Positions 1 through 13,341 of a stretch of 64,000 nt of DNA are shown one piece after another. This DNA is from Rostratula benghalensis (lineage: Eukaryota > Chordata > Aves > Charadriiformes > Rostratulidae). The position numbers and the translations under genes are program-made. Every line of letters starts with the position of its first letter. Positions within the stretch are counted from its first letter, which is position 1. The notes below the pieces were generated by a model. That model was given only the letters and a program-made list of their open reading frames with translations. It had not been told where the DNA came from and ran no database searches. The DNA is taken from the NCBI GenBank assembly GCA_013399305.1, contig VXAI01000191.1, positions 419,872 through 483,871 of the forward strand, in the 5' to 3' direction.

Positions 1-908
1 TAAAAAAGAAGCTGGTGCCAGAGCAGAAAACAGGCCTCAAATCTTACCAGTCCCACTGCACCACTGAAAGACTATTTCTTTCAAACATGGCACAAGTCAA
101 CTTTGTCACTTCCTCAGAAGAGAGGCTGAACAATTTTTATTGTTTTAAACTAGGAGTTTTCACAGTGTTTTGCAGTGGATTGCTTGTATCGTGGAGGACA
201 GATAATACTCACCAGTGAAGAGGAAGCCAATTGTGCAGTTATGAAATACCTCTGATTTGTTTCACAGCTAAACCAGCCTACAATGACACTGACTGCAATG
301 TAGCACAGCATTGCACTTCAAGTAAGTGACTCATGTTATTTGTAAAGGAGTTTCAAATGTCTTGTCTTGCTCCTGACCCTACTTCCAACATTAAAACATT
401 TGCATGCTTTTACAGATTTTCTACCCGACCAGTAAAGATGAGAGGTCTTCCTTTCTACTGCTTCTCACCAGACAGAAAAGGAATTAAAACCTATCCTGTA
501 AAGATTCATACTTTGAATAATATTTAGATAAATTAAAGCAGGGTCAGAAATGTTACATTTAAAGGACGTCAGGTCTTTATTTTTTATTCAATTGAATCTA
601 TTAATTTTTTTAAACTAAAGGAAGGTGGGCATGTCATGTATCAGTCACCTACTTACAGCAGAGCAATCCTGCAATGGCAGAGGAGAGAATAGCAGTATTA
701 CTGAAGGGTCTTTCATGTCCTTTATCCTTGGCTTATACCACTATCTTCAAAAGAATCCCCTCTTACCTTTCAAATCCTCCTACTGAAGATATGTTCCCCT
801 GAATTCAATAGAGCAACATTTATTTACCTCAGCTGATGATTTGTTGCAAATTATAATAAGAAACCAATCAGGCTGTCCAGATTTTCTTTAGCTTTACAAA
901 AACCCCAC

Positions 909-963
909 AAAACAACAAAACAAAACAACCAACCAACCAATAAAAAAAAAAAAAAAAAAAAAA
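909..963. repeat. CAAC-rich repeat followed by A22
   Basis: A short run of AAC/CAAC-type units (ACAACAAAACAAAACAACC, then AACC units) runs into an uninterrupted 22-base A tract at 942-963. It is a simple low-complexity repeat. It could be the tail of a retroposed copy, but I see no recognisable element body to its left. Confidence 0.85.
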
Positions 964-3900
964 GAGAATGTCTATACTGAAGCCATTATTGTGTTGTGGC
1001 GCAGGGAGTAATGCCAAAAATGCATTAGCACAGCTACTGTGGGTATAGTAGGCAATGCAGCTGCAGCAGCACACTCTTTTAGGTGGGCTGCAAAAATCAT
1101 CTTATCAATGTTAATGACACACACCTAGACAACACTCCGTGTTTGTGGAGCTGCATGGTGGTGATTAACTAGGTGCCTTAAAACTTGCTAACATATATCA
1201 ATGCAAGTGTCCGCATGACTCTTACGGCAGTGAACCCAAGATCTGCTCAGACACTCATGAACTTTCTTTAAAGAAGGAAATCTTGGAATCCATCATAAAT
1301 CCCATGGTTATTGCTGAAGAAGTGAGGTTCCTAGGCAATCTGTCTCCATAAAGCAATTAAAGCCAGACAGAGGAAGTCACTTTCATGTAAGCTGTAGTTC
1401 TTATTACCCACATGTAATTTACATCTGAGTCAAGAGAGTCTAGGAGTCACAATTGCATTCTTGGCTTCGCTGAGCCCTGCAAGATATTGTTACAGGTCTT
1501 CTGGGTGTTCCTCAAAAGCTCTGTTTATGGTGACTGAGTGTTAGGATCCATGGTTTAGAATTAGATTCATGAATAGAGCTCAGACCTGCAGGGTTCCAGT
1601 TTGCAGTCCCTGCTCTCTGCAGGAATTTATAACTCTGAATTAGCAGGGCTACCTAACCTAGTGCCTGAGGTGGTACAGATGGGTGAAGGATGGAGGTCAC
1701 AGTCTGTGCAGTTTAGAGGATGGCAGGGCGGAGACTGGGTTAAAGCAACTGTTCCACCTTCCCAATATGACATGAATCAAACAAGAGGATGCCTTTAACT
1801 CATCTGTCTACACAGCTCATAGTGTCTTGCTACACATGAAATTCGGACTTTCTATGATGGAGCCTGGTAGATTTCTCCATATGCATCTCTGCTGGAACAT
1901 TCCTGGTTAGGGCAAGAGTCAGGGACAGGTTTGGTTCGCGCTTAAGGTTTTTACCTTCTTCTTATCTGGATCTTGTCTTAAATCCATGCTTTCAAACAGC
2001 TTGAAGTGAAGTGAATCTGGGCACCCAGCGGGACATTTGAGATACTATCTGTATCCAGTCCTCAGAAGGTTGTAGGCTGAGCAGAGGCCCAGTGGGAAAC
2101 ACAATAAAGAGAGGCTGAGTCTCAGCACAAGAGAATTCAGCACTTCGTTTAGTGGGGGAGGGATGGAGGAAGACAAGTCTGTCCACATGAGACATCCAAA
2201 TGTCTGTCAGCTTCTGAACCTAGGTTGGTCTGGGAAGGAATTCCCACTAAACCTATGCAGCAGGAATTTAAACCCATATGTGGCATCTATGTAGAGATAA
2301 TTTTACCCTGGATTTTAGGATATTCTGAGATAAATATCAGCTCTTTGGCTCATTCCCACCCCCAACCCATTTTATATAAAGTATTTAAGCAGCCATTTAG
2401 AACAGAATGTAATACTTTGGCTTATCTCAACTGAATGTGTTAAGACTAATTTTTCATTCTTCCATTAAAGAAATGTGATTGCTTTGATCTTAAAAAGTGG
2501 TACATAGAGTATGTAGGTAATATTTTGTATTTGGCACTGATATGATGGCAGCTGAAATACTGTGTTCGGTTCATTCTACTTCATGAATAATACAGAAATT
2601 CAGGATTTTTCCCCATTGAATAGCTTAAAGAAGCATTTGAAGAATAATGAAAGGATTAGAAAAAAATGCCACAGAGTAAGGAGCTTAACCTGCTTTGCAC
2701 ATGTGATAGAAGATGGAGGGGACATGAAGTACCTGCTTGAAGGATAAAAAATTGTTCATAGAGTTCTCCATTCTAGCAGATGTAAGGGCTGGAAGCTGAA
2801 GCTTGAAAAAATCTGACTAAAATTAAATGTCTACTTCTCATTTTAAGGGTCATTAGCTCACAGGGAGAAATAATGGATTCTAACCCATTAGAAATTTAAA
2901 AATGAGGATTATGCCAAAGACAATGCTCTGTTGGGTTTGAGCTAGAAATTAGATAAGGGGTCTCATGGCTTCTATTATGCAGGAGATTAGACCAGGATGT
3001 GTAAGGCCTCTTTTGAACCTTGTAATTCTTTCTATGAAATGGTATCCTTGGTAGGACCATTTAATTTGACAGAGTTACAGCAAGGAATAATTTGACTCAA
3101 GAAGTAGGAAATAGCCATTAGTGAAGCTGAGTCAGAACCAGAGAAGAGAATAATGAAAACATGTTTTTTTTTCTTTTGGGTTGTCTGAATTCCTGCCCAC
3201 CAAGTAACAATTGAGATTTCCTGTAGGTCTGGTGGAGGTTCAGTGGCTATGAAAAATAACTTGGGACAATTTGATTTGGTTCCATACAGAAAGATAGAAG
3301 TAATTCCTGAAAAGCTCCCCAGCAAGATACAGAGCTAACAAGACTGAACATCCAAATTCTCCTTTCACCTTTGCCACTAAGCACTGTAGCACATCAACAT
3401 GGCCCTGTAGAACCGGAAAAGAGGTGTACAGAAACTGCCCCACTTTGGAGGAAAATTCATCCCTCCTCTACATCTCAGATTTGGCTTTTCAATTTTAGCT
3501 ACTGAGCTCATTTGCTCTAGCATGTAATCTTTATTACATGTTACTAAATAGTCTGCCTTATATTCAAGCATAATTGTATTTCAATACACTAGGATATAGG
3601 AGCCCTATGCTTTTGTGAACTGTAAAGGCCCTGTTTTGCCCAGAGCAAACTCAGTAAATATTTATCTCAGCAACAAAGTTAGCCTGGCCTCCATGTCCTG
3701 GTTTGAAGTAAAACAGAACCAATCATCTGTTTTGTAATTTTACTTTTTAGCTAGACCTCTACTAACTAACTAAACTCTGAAATGAACAGCATATTGTTCA
3801 GAAGCAGTTCAGTCTCACAGTCATAAGACCTGATTATACCAAGGAATGGTACACAGAGAGGCCCTTGCTTATACTTAGTGCTGGAACAACCAAGGCCAGG

Positions 3901-4514
3901 TAACTTTGCTATTTGCCCCATTGGAGGGTTGGAAGCAGAAAAGTGTAGAGGGGTAGGGAGGAGTAGACAGGACAGGTGATCCAAAACTGACCAAGAGGAT
4001 ATTCCATTCCTTCTGTATCATGCTCAGTGTAAAAGCTGAGGGATCAAAGGGTCAACTCTCTTTCTTCGATGGCCGACATCCAAGGAGGGCCCTGTCTGTT
4101 TATCTGCCTTTGATCCCAATCCAAGCATTCTGGCTCCAGATCTGGAATCCAGCTCCTGTTGATCACCGAGTCCAGTCTGGGACTTTTCCTTGTGGCTGCT
4201 GGTGAATAAAAAGAAGTTGATCTTGAAACCACACTTCTGTTTCAAAGAACAGAAGAGACTAGCTTTGAGTCACCTCGTGTTGATGTGATGAGAAAAGCGT
4301 CTGCATTTTTAGCTAAAAATTATCGTATTGATTCTGTAAGATAGCCTTCTATATTACTGGGAATTTGCTTTCACCCTGAAAAAAAAAAAAAACATCTGCT
4401 TCTGCAAATGCCCTGCTTGTTTTTTGGTTTGTTGATTGTTTTTTTAGTGAAAATAAAGAGCCACAGATTACAGTTCAGCAGAGAAACTCATAAAGAAATT
4501 CTACCCTGATCTTA

Positions 4515-4640
4515 TGCCCAGATAGAGAAACCAAAGCAGAGCAGGTCAAGATACAAGATATAATGTGATTTGTTCATAATAGGTTAATACTCAAGACTGA
4601 GAAAGATGCGAGTCACCATCTTCTTCTAGCCCAACCTTGT
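4515..4640 (-). mobile_element. Probable MIR/CORE-SINE relic
   Basis: Read on the plus strand, the segment begins CAGATAGAGAAACCAAAGCA. This resembles the antisense tRNA-derived/core region of MIR (cagat-gaggaaactgaggca). It is followed at suitable distances by a TGTGATTTGTTCATAAT-like block and a CTTCTTCTAGCCCAACC-like end, as in antisense MIR. The match is degenerate and was made from memory. MIR-like copies in birds are very old relics without coding capacity. Confidence 0.4.
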
Positions 4641-6040
4641 GTCCATGGAGGACTCTCAGAAGTGTCCTATGGACATCACCTCTGAAATTCAGTTTTCTGC
4701 TCCTGAATTGAGAAAATTTCTGCTAATTAAAAATGAGAGAGGAATGGAAGCAATGCAATTACATCTGAGACAGACTAGGACATCGATTTCCTTTTCATAT
4801 TGTATGCTTATAATGGGAATTTCATCAACATTTGATAATGACCAGAGTGCTTTAATGTCTATTCAGTGGGTGGCTATAAGTGCTAACACAGTATCCCAAT
4901 ACACATTTTTGTTTTATGAAAATGCAAATAAATAAATAGAATGTCCCTTGAGAGCTGCTTTGTGTCCCTTAAAAGCGCTGGCTTAGAAAGGGGGATCATA
5001 AGGAGGTGTGAAAATTCAGCAATAAGGTCTTAATTCTGCCATCATTCCCATGGCTGCACCAGCTGTTCCAGGCAGCAAGAACTGCACCCGTGAGAATGGG
5101 ACCAGGATGGGAATTAATGGAGCACTGCTGCTTTGAACCAACCAAGGAGCACATCTGATGTGCCTAGCACACTAATGGTACCACATAAATAAATAACTAT
5201 GATACCATTTCCCCAGGGGAGAAGGGTGGTGCGATTAAAGGTGAAATCTTGGCTTTTTACAACCAATGACAGACTTCTTGACCTCAGCCAGGCCTGAATT
5301 TCACCATAGTGGGATTTATTTCAGTGTGGACTTCCTGCTTGGTAACTGCGTGCTGTTCTGAGAAAGCATTCTTGATAGTCAGAACAGTAAATGTCTACTT
5401 ACTTGAATAGACTTGTTGATTTAATGCTCCTGTTTGCTACAGGGAATGTGACTTTAAGGCAGTTCTGTGGCTTTACATTCCAGTAGCATATTGCAACAGG
5501 TTTCAAGGAGCTGAAAGCAAAATTTCCAAGGAGAAACAATATCTTTTGTGATGAGAGAATTCCACTGTGCAGGGCTCCAGGTTAAACATACTGTGAACAT
5601 GGAAAAAGAGGGAATCTTGCATCGGGTTTTGCATACAGCTAGACCTGGCTTTTGATGCTGTTCCCTTATTATAAAGAGATTATTTGGGTTTCTGCATAAA
5701 TCCAGGGCAAAAATTATCCATCAAAATTATCATGGTTGAAGAAAACATAATTCTTGTAACCAGAAACAGTTAAAAGAAAATGATGGCTAATCTCATACCC
5801 ATCTGTCTTTTAGTTTCCTTACCAAATGACCTAGTTTCTGCTAAACTAACATAACTGTGAGTTTTCTGGATCTATAGTGAGATGCTTTAACCACTCCACT
5901 GCCATACGAGGAAAACTGAGTGGGAGAAAATATTATCAGTGTTATAAATTTGAAGAAGGCATAATGCGTAATACTAAGATGATAACATACTTATTATTCT
6001 CTTGCTAGAAATTATTGCAATGCAGATTAAACTTAATTGC

Positions 6041-6533
6041 CCCCCAGTTCAGGAAGGATGGGTAACTGCTGGAGAGGGTATAGCAGAGGACCACAAAGGT
6101 CATTGGAGGCCTGGAGCATCTCTGTTACAAGGAAAGGTTGAAGGACTTGGGTCTTTTTAGTCTGGAGCAGAGAAGGCTGAGGGGGGATCTGAGCAACACC
6201 TATAAATACACCAAGGGTGGGTGTCAAGAGGAAGGGGCCAGTCTTTTTTCAGTGGTGCCCAGTGAGAGGACAAGAGGAAATGGGCACAAACTTAAATATG
6301 GGAAGTTCTATCTAAACATGAGGAGGCACTTCTTCACTTTAAGGGTTGGCAGAGCACTGGAACAGGCTGCTCAGAGAGTTGGTGGAGTCTCTGTCTCTGG
6401 AGGTGTTCAAAACCCAATTGGACAAGTTCCTGTGCAACGTGTGCTCTAGGAGGATGTGCTTTGGCAGGGGGGTTGGACTAAATGATCTCCAAAGGTCCCT
6501 TCCAACCCCACATCATTCTGTAATTCTGTGATT
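6041..6533 (+). mobile_element. CR1 LINE, 5'-truncated 3' end
   Basis: This is a typical avian chicken-repeat-1 retrotransposon fragment. Hallmarks in order are CCAGTTCAGGAAGGATGGGT, a GAGCATCT block, AAGGCTGAGGGGGGATCT, GGGCACAAACTTAAATATGG, ACTGGAACAGGCTGCTCAGA, GGTTGGACTAAATGATCTCC, CCCTTCCAACCCC and the terminal ATTCTGTAATTCTGTGATTC repeat. Only the 3' portion (about 490 bp) is present, as is usual because CR1 truncates at its 5' end. No reverse transcriptase frame survives. It has the same subfamily look as the copy at 19405-19645. CR1 makes no clear target duplication, so the left limit is approximate. Confidence 0.95.
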
Positions 6534-6597
6534 CACGTCCTGAAGTTCCGGAGAAGTAGAAAGTTCCTACACTGAGTTTCATTTATGTAATCTATTC

Positions 6598-6617
6598 ATC
6601 TAATCTAATCTAATCTA
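6598..6617. repeat. (ATCTA)4 microsatellite
   Basis: Four exact pentanucleotide units lie 64 bp beyond the 3' end of the CR1 copy. This is a simple tandem repeat, probably unrelated to function. Confidence 0.85.
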
Positions 6618-7320
6618 TCCCAGAAGCTCTAAATATAAACCAAGGCAACTGTCTGAGGCTCAGGTTTGGATTTTGGGAGGATCTGGTCCTACAAGGGATT
6701 TCAAAAAGCCATGCATTTGTCTGTGGTAAGGACTTGTTTCCAGTCCTATGGGAGGGTCCACAGTGGTCCCAGCTTGCTCCTGTGGCAATATCTCCATGTG
6801 ACAAGGCTGTGGCCAAAGACACCAGTGGAATTTACAGGGCTTCAAGGGCAGGACCAGAGCTGGGAACTGCAAAGCATCTGTGGGCCAAACTTTCCACTGG
6901 GAATGAAGGCAGACCTCCAGATCAGCATGGACTAAACAGTACAGCTCACAGTAAAGAGGATTAGCATTAAATGAACTATTATCATGTCACTGAATGGGAG
7001 GCTCTGATTCTTTACTTCATATATGTTGTGCTGCTCTGCTTTCCCGGGTTCATGACAGCTACTTCTCCTGAAGAAAGATTTCCTTGTTCACATACAGTCA
7101 CAGAGAACTGGTGACTGGAGGAAGTTCAGCATTTTAAGGGAACCTAGAGACTTTCTGTTTTAGTTTTCTCAGTTACTAGCTGGAAGCTGCGACCAATAAA
7201 AATCTCTCTCAGGAGGGATTGTATGTAGGTTCAATACTACCCCTTCAGTTGCTATTCACTACCTGACAAAAGGGTTACATATATGAACTTATAACTAAGA
7301 ATTATTGATTTGTAACCAAC

Positions 7321-7500
7321 CTGTAAATCATCACAAATATTTCTAAAGAACAATAAAAAAAATTTAAAATATTGTAGAGTCTTAGTTTTCAACAAAAGTA
7401 AAATTTTATTATAAGCAATAAATTAATGTCATATTTTAATGTAATCTAATATTCATAAATAAAACCAGAAAATAACTTATGATAATGATAAAAAAAATCT
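7321..7500. other. Extremely AT-rich block (about 17% GC)
   Basis: By hand count, 30 of 180 bases are G or C, against roughly 40% nearby. It is not a simple tandem repeat: short A and T runs are mixed with ATAAAT and TTTAAA words. It could be a matrix-attachment-like segment, a conserved noncoding element or just an AT-rich isochore patch. Nothing in it resembles a gene. Confidence 0.8.
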
Positions 7501-10204
7501 GATAAGAATTTTTTTATGTTGAAAGTCAAGGTTCTGCTGAATCTCTCTGCCTCTGTAATACTGAATTATAGATATACATATAATTTATAAGAGCTTTAAT
7601 GTTGTCTACGGTGTCCATATAACATATAATATGCACTAAGTTACAGAATAAAAAAAGATATATTCACAATATATCATTGACTTTTTCAAGACAGAAGTAA
7701 TTATTAAAACAAAGTACTTCAAAGCTAATTTAGAAATAGTATGTGAAGACATGGCTCTTAGATTCTTTTTTTTTATATATAATAGAATATCCCATTCTCC
7801 AGAATACATCTTTTTCTGTTTTTTTAGATTTCACATTTCTACATTTTTGAATTACTGTGTTGAAAGAATGATATGTTTGCAATACTGTATCTCTAAGTAC
7901 ATCATAAAAGCATATTTTGCCTTCCTAATGAAATAACTTTAGGCATGGAAAGCAAGCAGTAAATTTTAATGTATAAAAATACAAGATAAGCATGGTCCCA
8001 GTCTTTGGTTCAAAAGTCTATCAGGGTAGTATTCAGTCTTCAATGGGAGCTGTCTCAGGCATACACCACAGTTTATGTGAGAAGCCAACAAAATACCTTA
8101 CCAAATAAATAAATTGTGAAATAAATCTCATCCATGAAAAATATCTAGCTGGTCCTATTTGCATTTATAACAATACAAATCAATGTTTGCAACAATACAA
8201 AACCCCAAAAATGCATTTCATACAACTTTTGTTTATTCTGAAATACTACACTGTGCCCTTTGAAGTGACTAAAACTGGGAGACCCCCAGGAGACTCTGTG
8301 GGTCAGGCTTGTTTACAGCCGGGGTGGAGAATTCAACACAGCTCTTGTCTTATGGTTCCCCAGATGGGTCTATTTCTCTTTAGTTGTTTAAGCTTCACAC
8401 CTACATCACTGGTGGCTAAGACTGCATGGAATTTTAACATACAGTTTTGTCAGACTTAAGTGGCATGCTTTTTACATGTGCATGATATTTCTTTTCCTCA
8501 AAAAGTATCTTCCTTAAAATTAATTTCTGAGAAACATTTCAACATCAACCACAAAAATTATCATTAAGTGCAAGTGTAAGCACCCACTGTAATGAATAGG
8601 GATAGACTTTTTTTTCAAATATAATGTACTTTTTTTTCTGTAGTTTAAAAAAGGACAACTATGCATGAGCTACCATCAGCTACTCAGAGCATATTCAGAA
8701 GCTCTTTTTCAGAAGCATGAAAACTTTAAACATGTATTTTAAAAAATGAAAGCACGTGTGGTGCAAAATCTGAATCTGTCACAGGAACTAGATAAATAGC
8801 TCAAATGGGCCAGATCTAGCCAATGAACAGAGTGTTTAACATCAGTGATTTATACTATTTCCCTTTCATGTTATAATAATTGTCACGAATTGAATTTATG
8901 TTGTGCCATTTCCTGTTCTAGCTGCAATCTTTGCTTCAAGAAAAAAGGTTTCAGAACTTTAATGCCTCCACTGTTCTTGGAAAGATAACAGTAAACGGGA
9001 CTATTTTATGATTTCATTGCTTGGTTATTCATGTTCTTTCTTTCTACAGCCTTCAGGGAGCACTAGAAGGAAAGGGCGAGACAAAGAATTGGTTTCCCAT
9101 CGAAAACACAAAGAATTGGATTGTTGTTTCTGAAGGCAAGAAGTGAGCAGGGGAAAATGATGCTCCCCAAATTACTCCATAACAGGAAACCCTATAAATG
9201 TCTCCCATCCTTCTGCTGGATCTGCATCAATCTGCTGCGGGAGCAGCAGAAAGGGCAGATGTTGGATCAAAGAGGAAACATTTACCTAAACAATGAAAAA
9301 GCACTCTCCCAGCTTCCTTACACCCAATGCATGCCAGATTGCACATGCCTATTACTTGCTAACAGACAGGCAGAAGATTTCTATTAAGCATAGTGTGGCC
9401 TGAGAGCAGCAGAAGCAAATAGACAGTGAACTTGAGGAAAATGAATGCCTGATAGAAACTGAGTCCGGAAGCCAGCGAGGAATCATTAAGAATGTGTATG
9501 TTTCATTGCTATATCTAATGTGATAAGATTGTCGTTATTGACAGGATGCGTGCCTTTCAGCTCTAAAGGGGAGTTCTGCCTACTGAAGTGTACATTTCTG
9601 GAAACTAAATGTACTGACTCATAAAATTCAGCAATACGAGGAAACAAGCAGTAAATAAACTGTCCTAGACGTTCTCTTGTCATTATGGCAGGAGAGAAAG
9701 AGTGAAATTAATTTTCAAAAAGAGTGAATTTAGTATGTATTCTGTAGATCTGAACTAAAGCAGAGGCCCACCCTAGCCAAAATAATACTGTAATTCTCAA
9801 TTAATAAACCCATAGTAGCATGGGAAAAAATGTAACTAATATTAATTCAAAAAGGAACTGGGCTACTGGGCCACCTGTTGCATTCAACTTCCCCCTTCCT
9901 GGCAAACACATATTTCTTCTCCTTCAAAAATGAGTCACAGAGACTTCTTCAGCTGTGTTTGTAGCTACATGGACTGTTCCAGGCTAGGAAAGAACACCTC
10001 AGAACCTTTAAGTAGCACATTCTGCTGCTTCTTTCTTTTCCATAATGTGAGCAGGAATTGGTCACTGAAGGGCCGTGATGACACTGTGCTCCTCATCCTG
10101 CTGGTGGTGGGGCAGAGCCTGAGGACGGGAGGAACCCGTGCAGAAGAGCCAGAGCCACATGCTTGAAGGGACACCCTGGCATAACCTCTTTCTGCACAGA
10201 GTGC

Positions 10205-10254
10205 TGGAGGACAGGGAAGGTCTGGGGGGGGACACAGGTTGGAGGACAGGGAAG
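10205..10254 (+). repeat. Short direct repeat, 15 bp, 35-bp period
   Basis: TGGAGGACAGGGAAG occurs at 10205-10219 and again, identical, at 10240-10254, separated by a G-rich spacer that contains a run of seven or more G. It lies in the GC-richer patch at 10 kb. It is probably a small local duplication. Confidence 0.8.
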
Positions 10255-10280
10255 CTGGGTGAGCACCCAGTCTGCTCCCA

Positions 10281-10781
10281 TTGGCAGAGCCAAGGTGGAG
10301 CCAGCAATCATGCCAGCAGTATTGCCACATCCAGCTTTGTTTCAGCTGCTCTCCTTGTCTGCCTCCACAGGATAAACATCTTTCTAACAAACTACTGTCT
10401 ACCCTCCATTACCTGAACGCAAAGAGAAGGGAGGCTGCTGGATTTTTGGCAGGGATATCCCAGGAACTAACACGTGTGGCAGCACTCGCAAGCACTGACT
10501 GTCCCAGGAAGCACTGGCCCCATCAGCCGTGCACTGCTCTGCATATGGGTAGTAAATCTGATGCATTTAGGAGGGCTTCAGATTTACCATGCAGTGAAGG
10601 CCATCTGCTCAGTGCATACACGGTATGTGTGATGCATTCCAGACACACACGTAGAGCTGATTCATTTGGAGGCACTGTTTCTCTGGAATTTTGGGGGATG
10701 CTAAGAAAGAACCTGGTTAGATTTGCTGCTCCAGGGAAAACACTCAACATCTGGAAATTTGGTATGAATGGGCAAACTTAA
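10281..10781 (+). other. Longest open frame (166 codons), probably not coding
   Basis: An open frame of 166 codons lies in a GC-richer patch. It starts outside any good Kozak context and is rich in Cys, His and Arg near its ends. I recognise no family. From codon 31 on it follows a good plus-strand acceptor (polypyrimidine plus CCTCCACAG ending at 10370), leaving 137 open codons after it. A minus-strand frame of 141 codons (9965-10390) overlaps its first part, which argues that low stop density from base composition is the cause. In 64 kb, about one frame of this length is expected by chance. It is listed because it is the only sizeable frame with a good splice acceptor. Confidence 0.15.
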
Positions 10782-11919
10782 AATACCACCAGCAGAAAAC
10801 TTCCAGAGAGAATATATTTAATATTCTGACACATTGTAATCTCTTTATTCATAAAACCTTCTTTCTTTCCGCTTGACTTCTTTCTGTTTATCTAGGAAAT
10901 AGATATCAGTGAACCACAATCTTCACTTACCTGAGAAAATGACAGGGATGCTGAAAAGACTGAAGGAAATTTGGATAGCTTGGACTTTCTACTCCACCCA
11001 GCTTCAAAAAACCACAATGTGCCTCTGGTGTTGGATGTTGTATCAAAGGTCTGTAATGATACAGCTTAGCCCTGAAGCCATGGCGCTGTATTTATGTGAA
11101 TGCTTTCATATGTGGCATTATTTTGATCCCAATATTATTTAGAAAGTTTCCTAAGCCTACTTTGGAAAATGCTCACAACTCCTGTCTCCTGTTCTGACCA
11201 TTCTCCTGACCTTTTTTTGATCTCAGCTGCACTCAGAATAATAAGAGCAGAAATAGAAAAATCGGTCCTGGCTGGATTTCTGCCTACACATCCCAGATTC
11301 ACACACTGATAAATCTGGTCACTTCTAATGGAATAACTTCAAAATTACACTGGAATGGGCACAAAGAGCAGAGGTTTAGAGTTCAGCTCCCACTTCAGCA
11401 GCTAAGACAGTGTCCCCTTTCTAGTGAGAGGATGTGGAAGGTGACAGGCTCGCTTCAGCTAGGGTTTGCTTTCGTCGGGCTCCTACAGCACAACTTGCAT
11501 GTTCCTCAGGTTGCTCTGGTGGAATACCACTGCACGGAAATTCTCTTGCTCTTGCACAAAGTCAAAAGCCTCTCTCAATTTTGAGTGCACAGCTAAATAA
11601 AATGCCTAGGTTTTCATACCCATCCTGTATTAACAGCTTGCATTAAGGGAAATGAAATTCTTCTAGTTGCTGAATCCGTTTCCAGGCATAGTTCATTTTT
11701 ATGGCTCCTTAAGACACCCATGTAGGGCAGAGTTGTAAGTGATCTATTTTGCTCTGTTCTTCCTTCAAATCTAAATTGGTCAAAGCTAAATTGGTAGTGC
11801 TTTCCTCTTAGGAAGCAAAGGACAGATAGGAAAAGAAAGGCTATTTGAGATTACGCTCATTTGGACTGACACAACCTTTTACCTGCTCTGTGTTTCTTAG
11901 TATGGACAAATAACTTGCC

Positions 11920-11942
11920 TTTTTTTTTTTTTTTTTTTTTTT
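11920..11942. repeat. T23 homopolymer
   Basis: An uninterrupted T tract, 23 bases on the plus strand. It is part of the strand-biased set of homopolymers discussed in the findings. Confidence 0.9.
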
Positions 11943-13164
11943 AATCTTGCAGCATAACCTCCTCATTATCACATTTGTTGAAACAGATGGGAAAGCATTT
12001 GGAAGGCAGCCTTAGAAAGTGGTGCTTTCTACAAAAAGAAAGTTGTATTTAAACACTGTTATTCAAGTTGTTGGGGAGGCAATAATCTCAGCTTCCCAAA
12101 TCTGATACATTTGCATAATTTGTCTTTTGTTCTTTGGTTTTCTGCTTGCTGTTCACATTTCTTTCTAACCCTCTACAACTCCTCTGTGCAGGATACATTT
12201 GAGGTAATAGGACGCACTTACTTAAGTTCATGTATTTCACAACCCAGGTTTAATTTCCAACACCCATTTTACAAGTCACAGTTTACACATTTTTTGTGGC
12301 TTCATTTGGATTGGATTTCCATTTTCCAAAAGATAACTGTTCAGTTGAATAAACTCTTGAGTTTTACAATTATCCTATACTGTTCTATGTTTCTTTTGCT
12401 TTCCTGCTTTTTTTTCCCCACTTTATTCTTTTTACATGCCTTCTGTGACTGTTAAGAGATACTCCAAGACTTCTAATTTTGCTTCTTTTGATTTTAAAGC
12501 TTTTTTTTTTTTTTATCAATAGATAGGCAGCTGGTGTTCTGTGACAAGAGCAGTAATTTTCTTTCTGATGAATAGTTTATTTGAGGAAAAATGCATTTCT
12601 GGTTGTCCCAAAACTATTAACAAATTTAGGTCAAATTCGTGAAATAGTTTTGGCTGAAAAAACAACAACTTTGATATGTTACATTAGCAAAGCTGCTGGA
12701 TAAGGAACCAGCTACCTTTCATCTATTAGTTTTGAAGTGCTCTCAGCTTTAATTATCTGTATTTCCTCTTTCTTACGGATGCTGAATGCACATCTCAGCA
12801 GAAGGCTTTAGTATGCATCATCTTGCAGTCTGGGGCTGTGTCTTTGGTGAGTCCCCAGACTCACTCTTGTACACAATGCATCCTTGTTGGCTCAGAGCGT
12901 ATTTAAATGCTTAATGGATAATTAATCTGCTCCAACAGGTGGGACTGAGGAAAACCCAGACCAAATTAAGTACAAGCAGGTGGCAGAGAGCTCCATATTG
13001 GAGAGGGAAATGTTAGGTCAAGATTCCTTGTTGAGGGAAGGATTGCATCCTGTTCATTCACCCCAAGACCATCTATAAAAACTTCTGTGACTGTTGTGAG
13101 TTTTTAATCTTTCACTGTCACTTGCCTATTTTGACTAATTAATTGATAAAAACAAGTTCAATAA

Positions 13165-13341
13165 TTCTATGGGCTGACCAGGGAAGTGGTCGAGGCACCA
13201 TCCCTGGAAATATTTAAAAGCCAGGTTGACATAGTGCTTAGAGACGTGGGTTATGATGGTTTTTATCAGAGTTAGGTTGATGGTTGGACTAGATGGTCTG
13301 AAAGGTCCCTTCCAACCTGGACAATTCTATAATTCTATGAT
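13165..13341 (+). mobile_element. CR1 LINE 3' tail (short)
   Basis: This is the 3'-terminal 177 bp of a CR1 copy. Recognisable blocks are CAGGGAAGTGGTCGAGGCAC, CATCCCTGGAAATATTTAAA, GGTTGATGGTTGGACTAGAT, CCCTTCCAACCTGG and the terminal ATTCTATAATTCTATGAT repeat. The GGTTGATGGTTGGAC and ATTCTATGA versions place it in a different CR1 subfamily from the copies at 6 and 19 kb and close to that at 46 kb. It has no coding content. Confidence 0.95.

Larger units (their letters stand above)
1..6040. other. Noncoding stretch, left flank
   Basis: No gene is recognised here. Open frames are short (98 codons at most, at 4639-4935 plus), start and stop at random, and resemble no family I know. The block holds a CAAC/A-tract repeat near 909-963, a 14-base A tract at 4379-4392 and a probable MIR relic near 4515-4640. 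Everything else looks like ordinary unique intergenic or intronic DNA. No CpG-rich segment and no convincing exon flanked by splice sites was seen. Confidence 0.6.
6534..13164. other. Noncoding stretch between two CR1 copies
   Basis: No recognisable gene. The stretch includes an (ATCTA)4 repeat just past the CR1 end, a very AT-rich block at 7321-7500, a GC-richer patch at about 10.0-10.8 kb with the longest open frame of the window (10281-10781, described separately), and long T tracts at 11920-11942 and 12501-12514. A pyrimidine-rich acceptor-like site precedes about 9055 (TTCTTTCTTTCTACAG), but stops follow quickly in the frames I checked. Confidence 0.55.

Noticed and set aside
9965..10390. 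141-codon minus-strand frame.
   Set aside because: It is opposite the longest plus-strand frame in a GC-rich patch, with no family resemblance and no matching splice sites.
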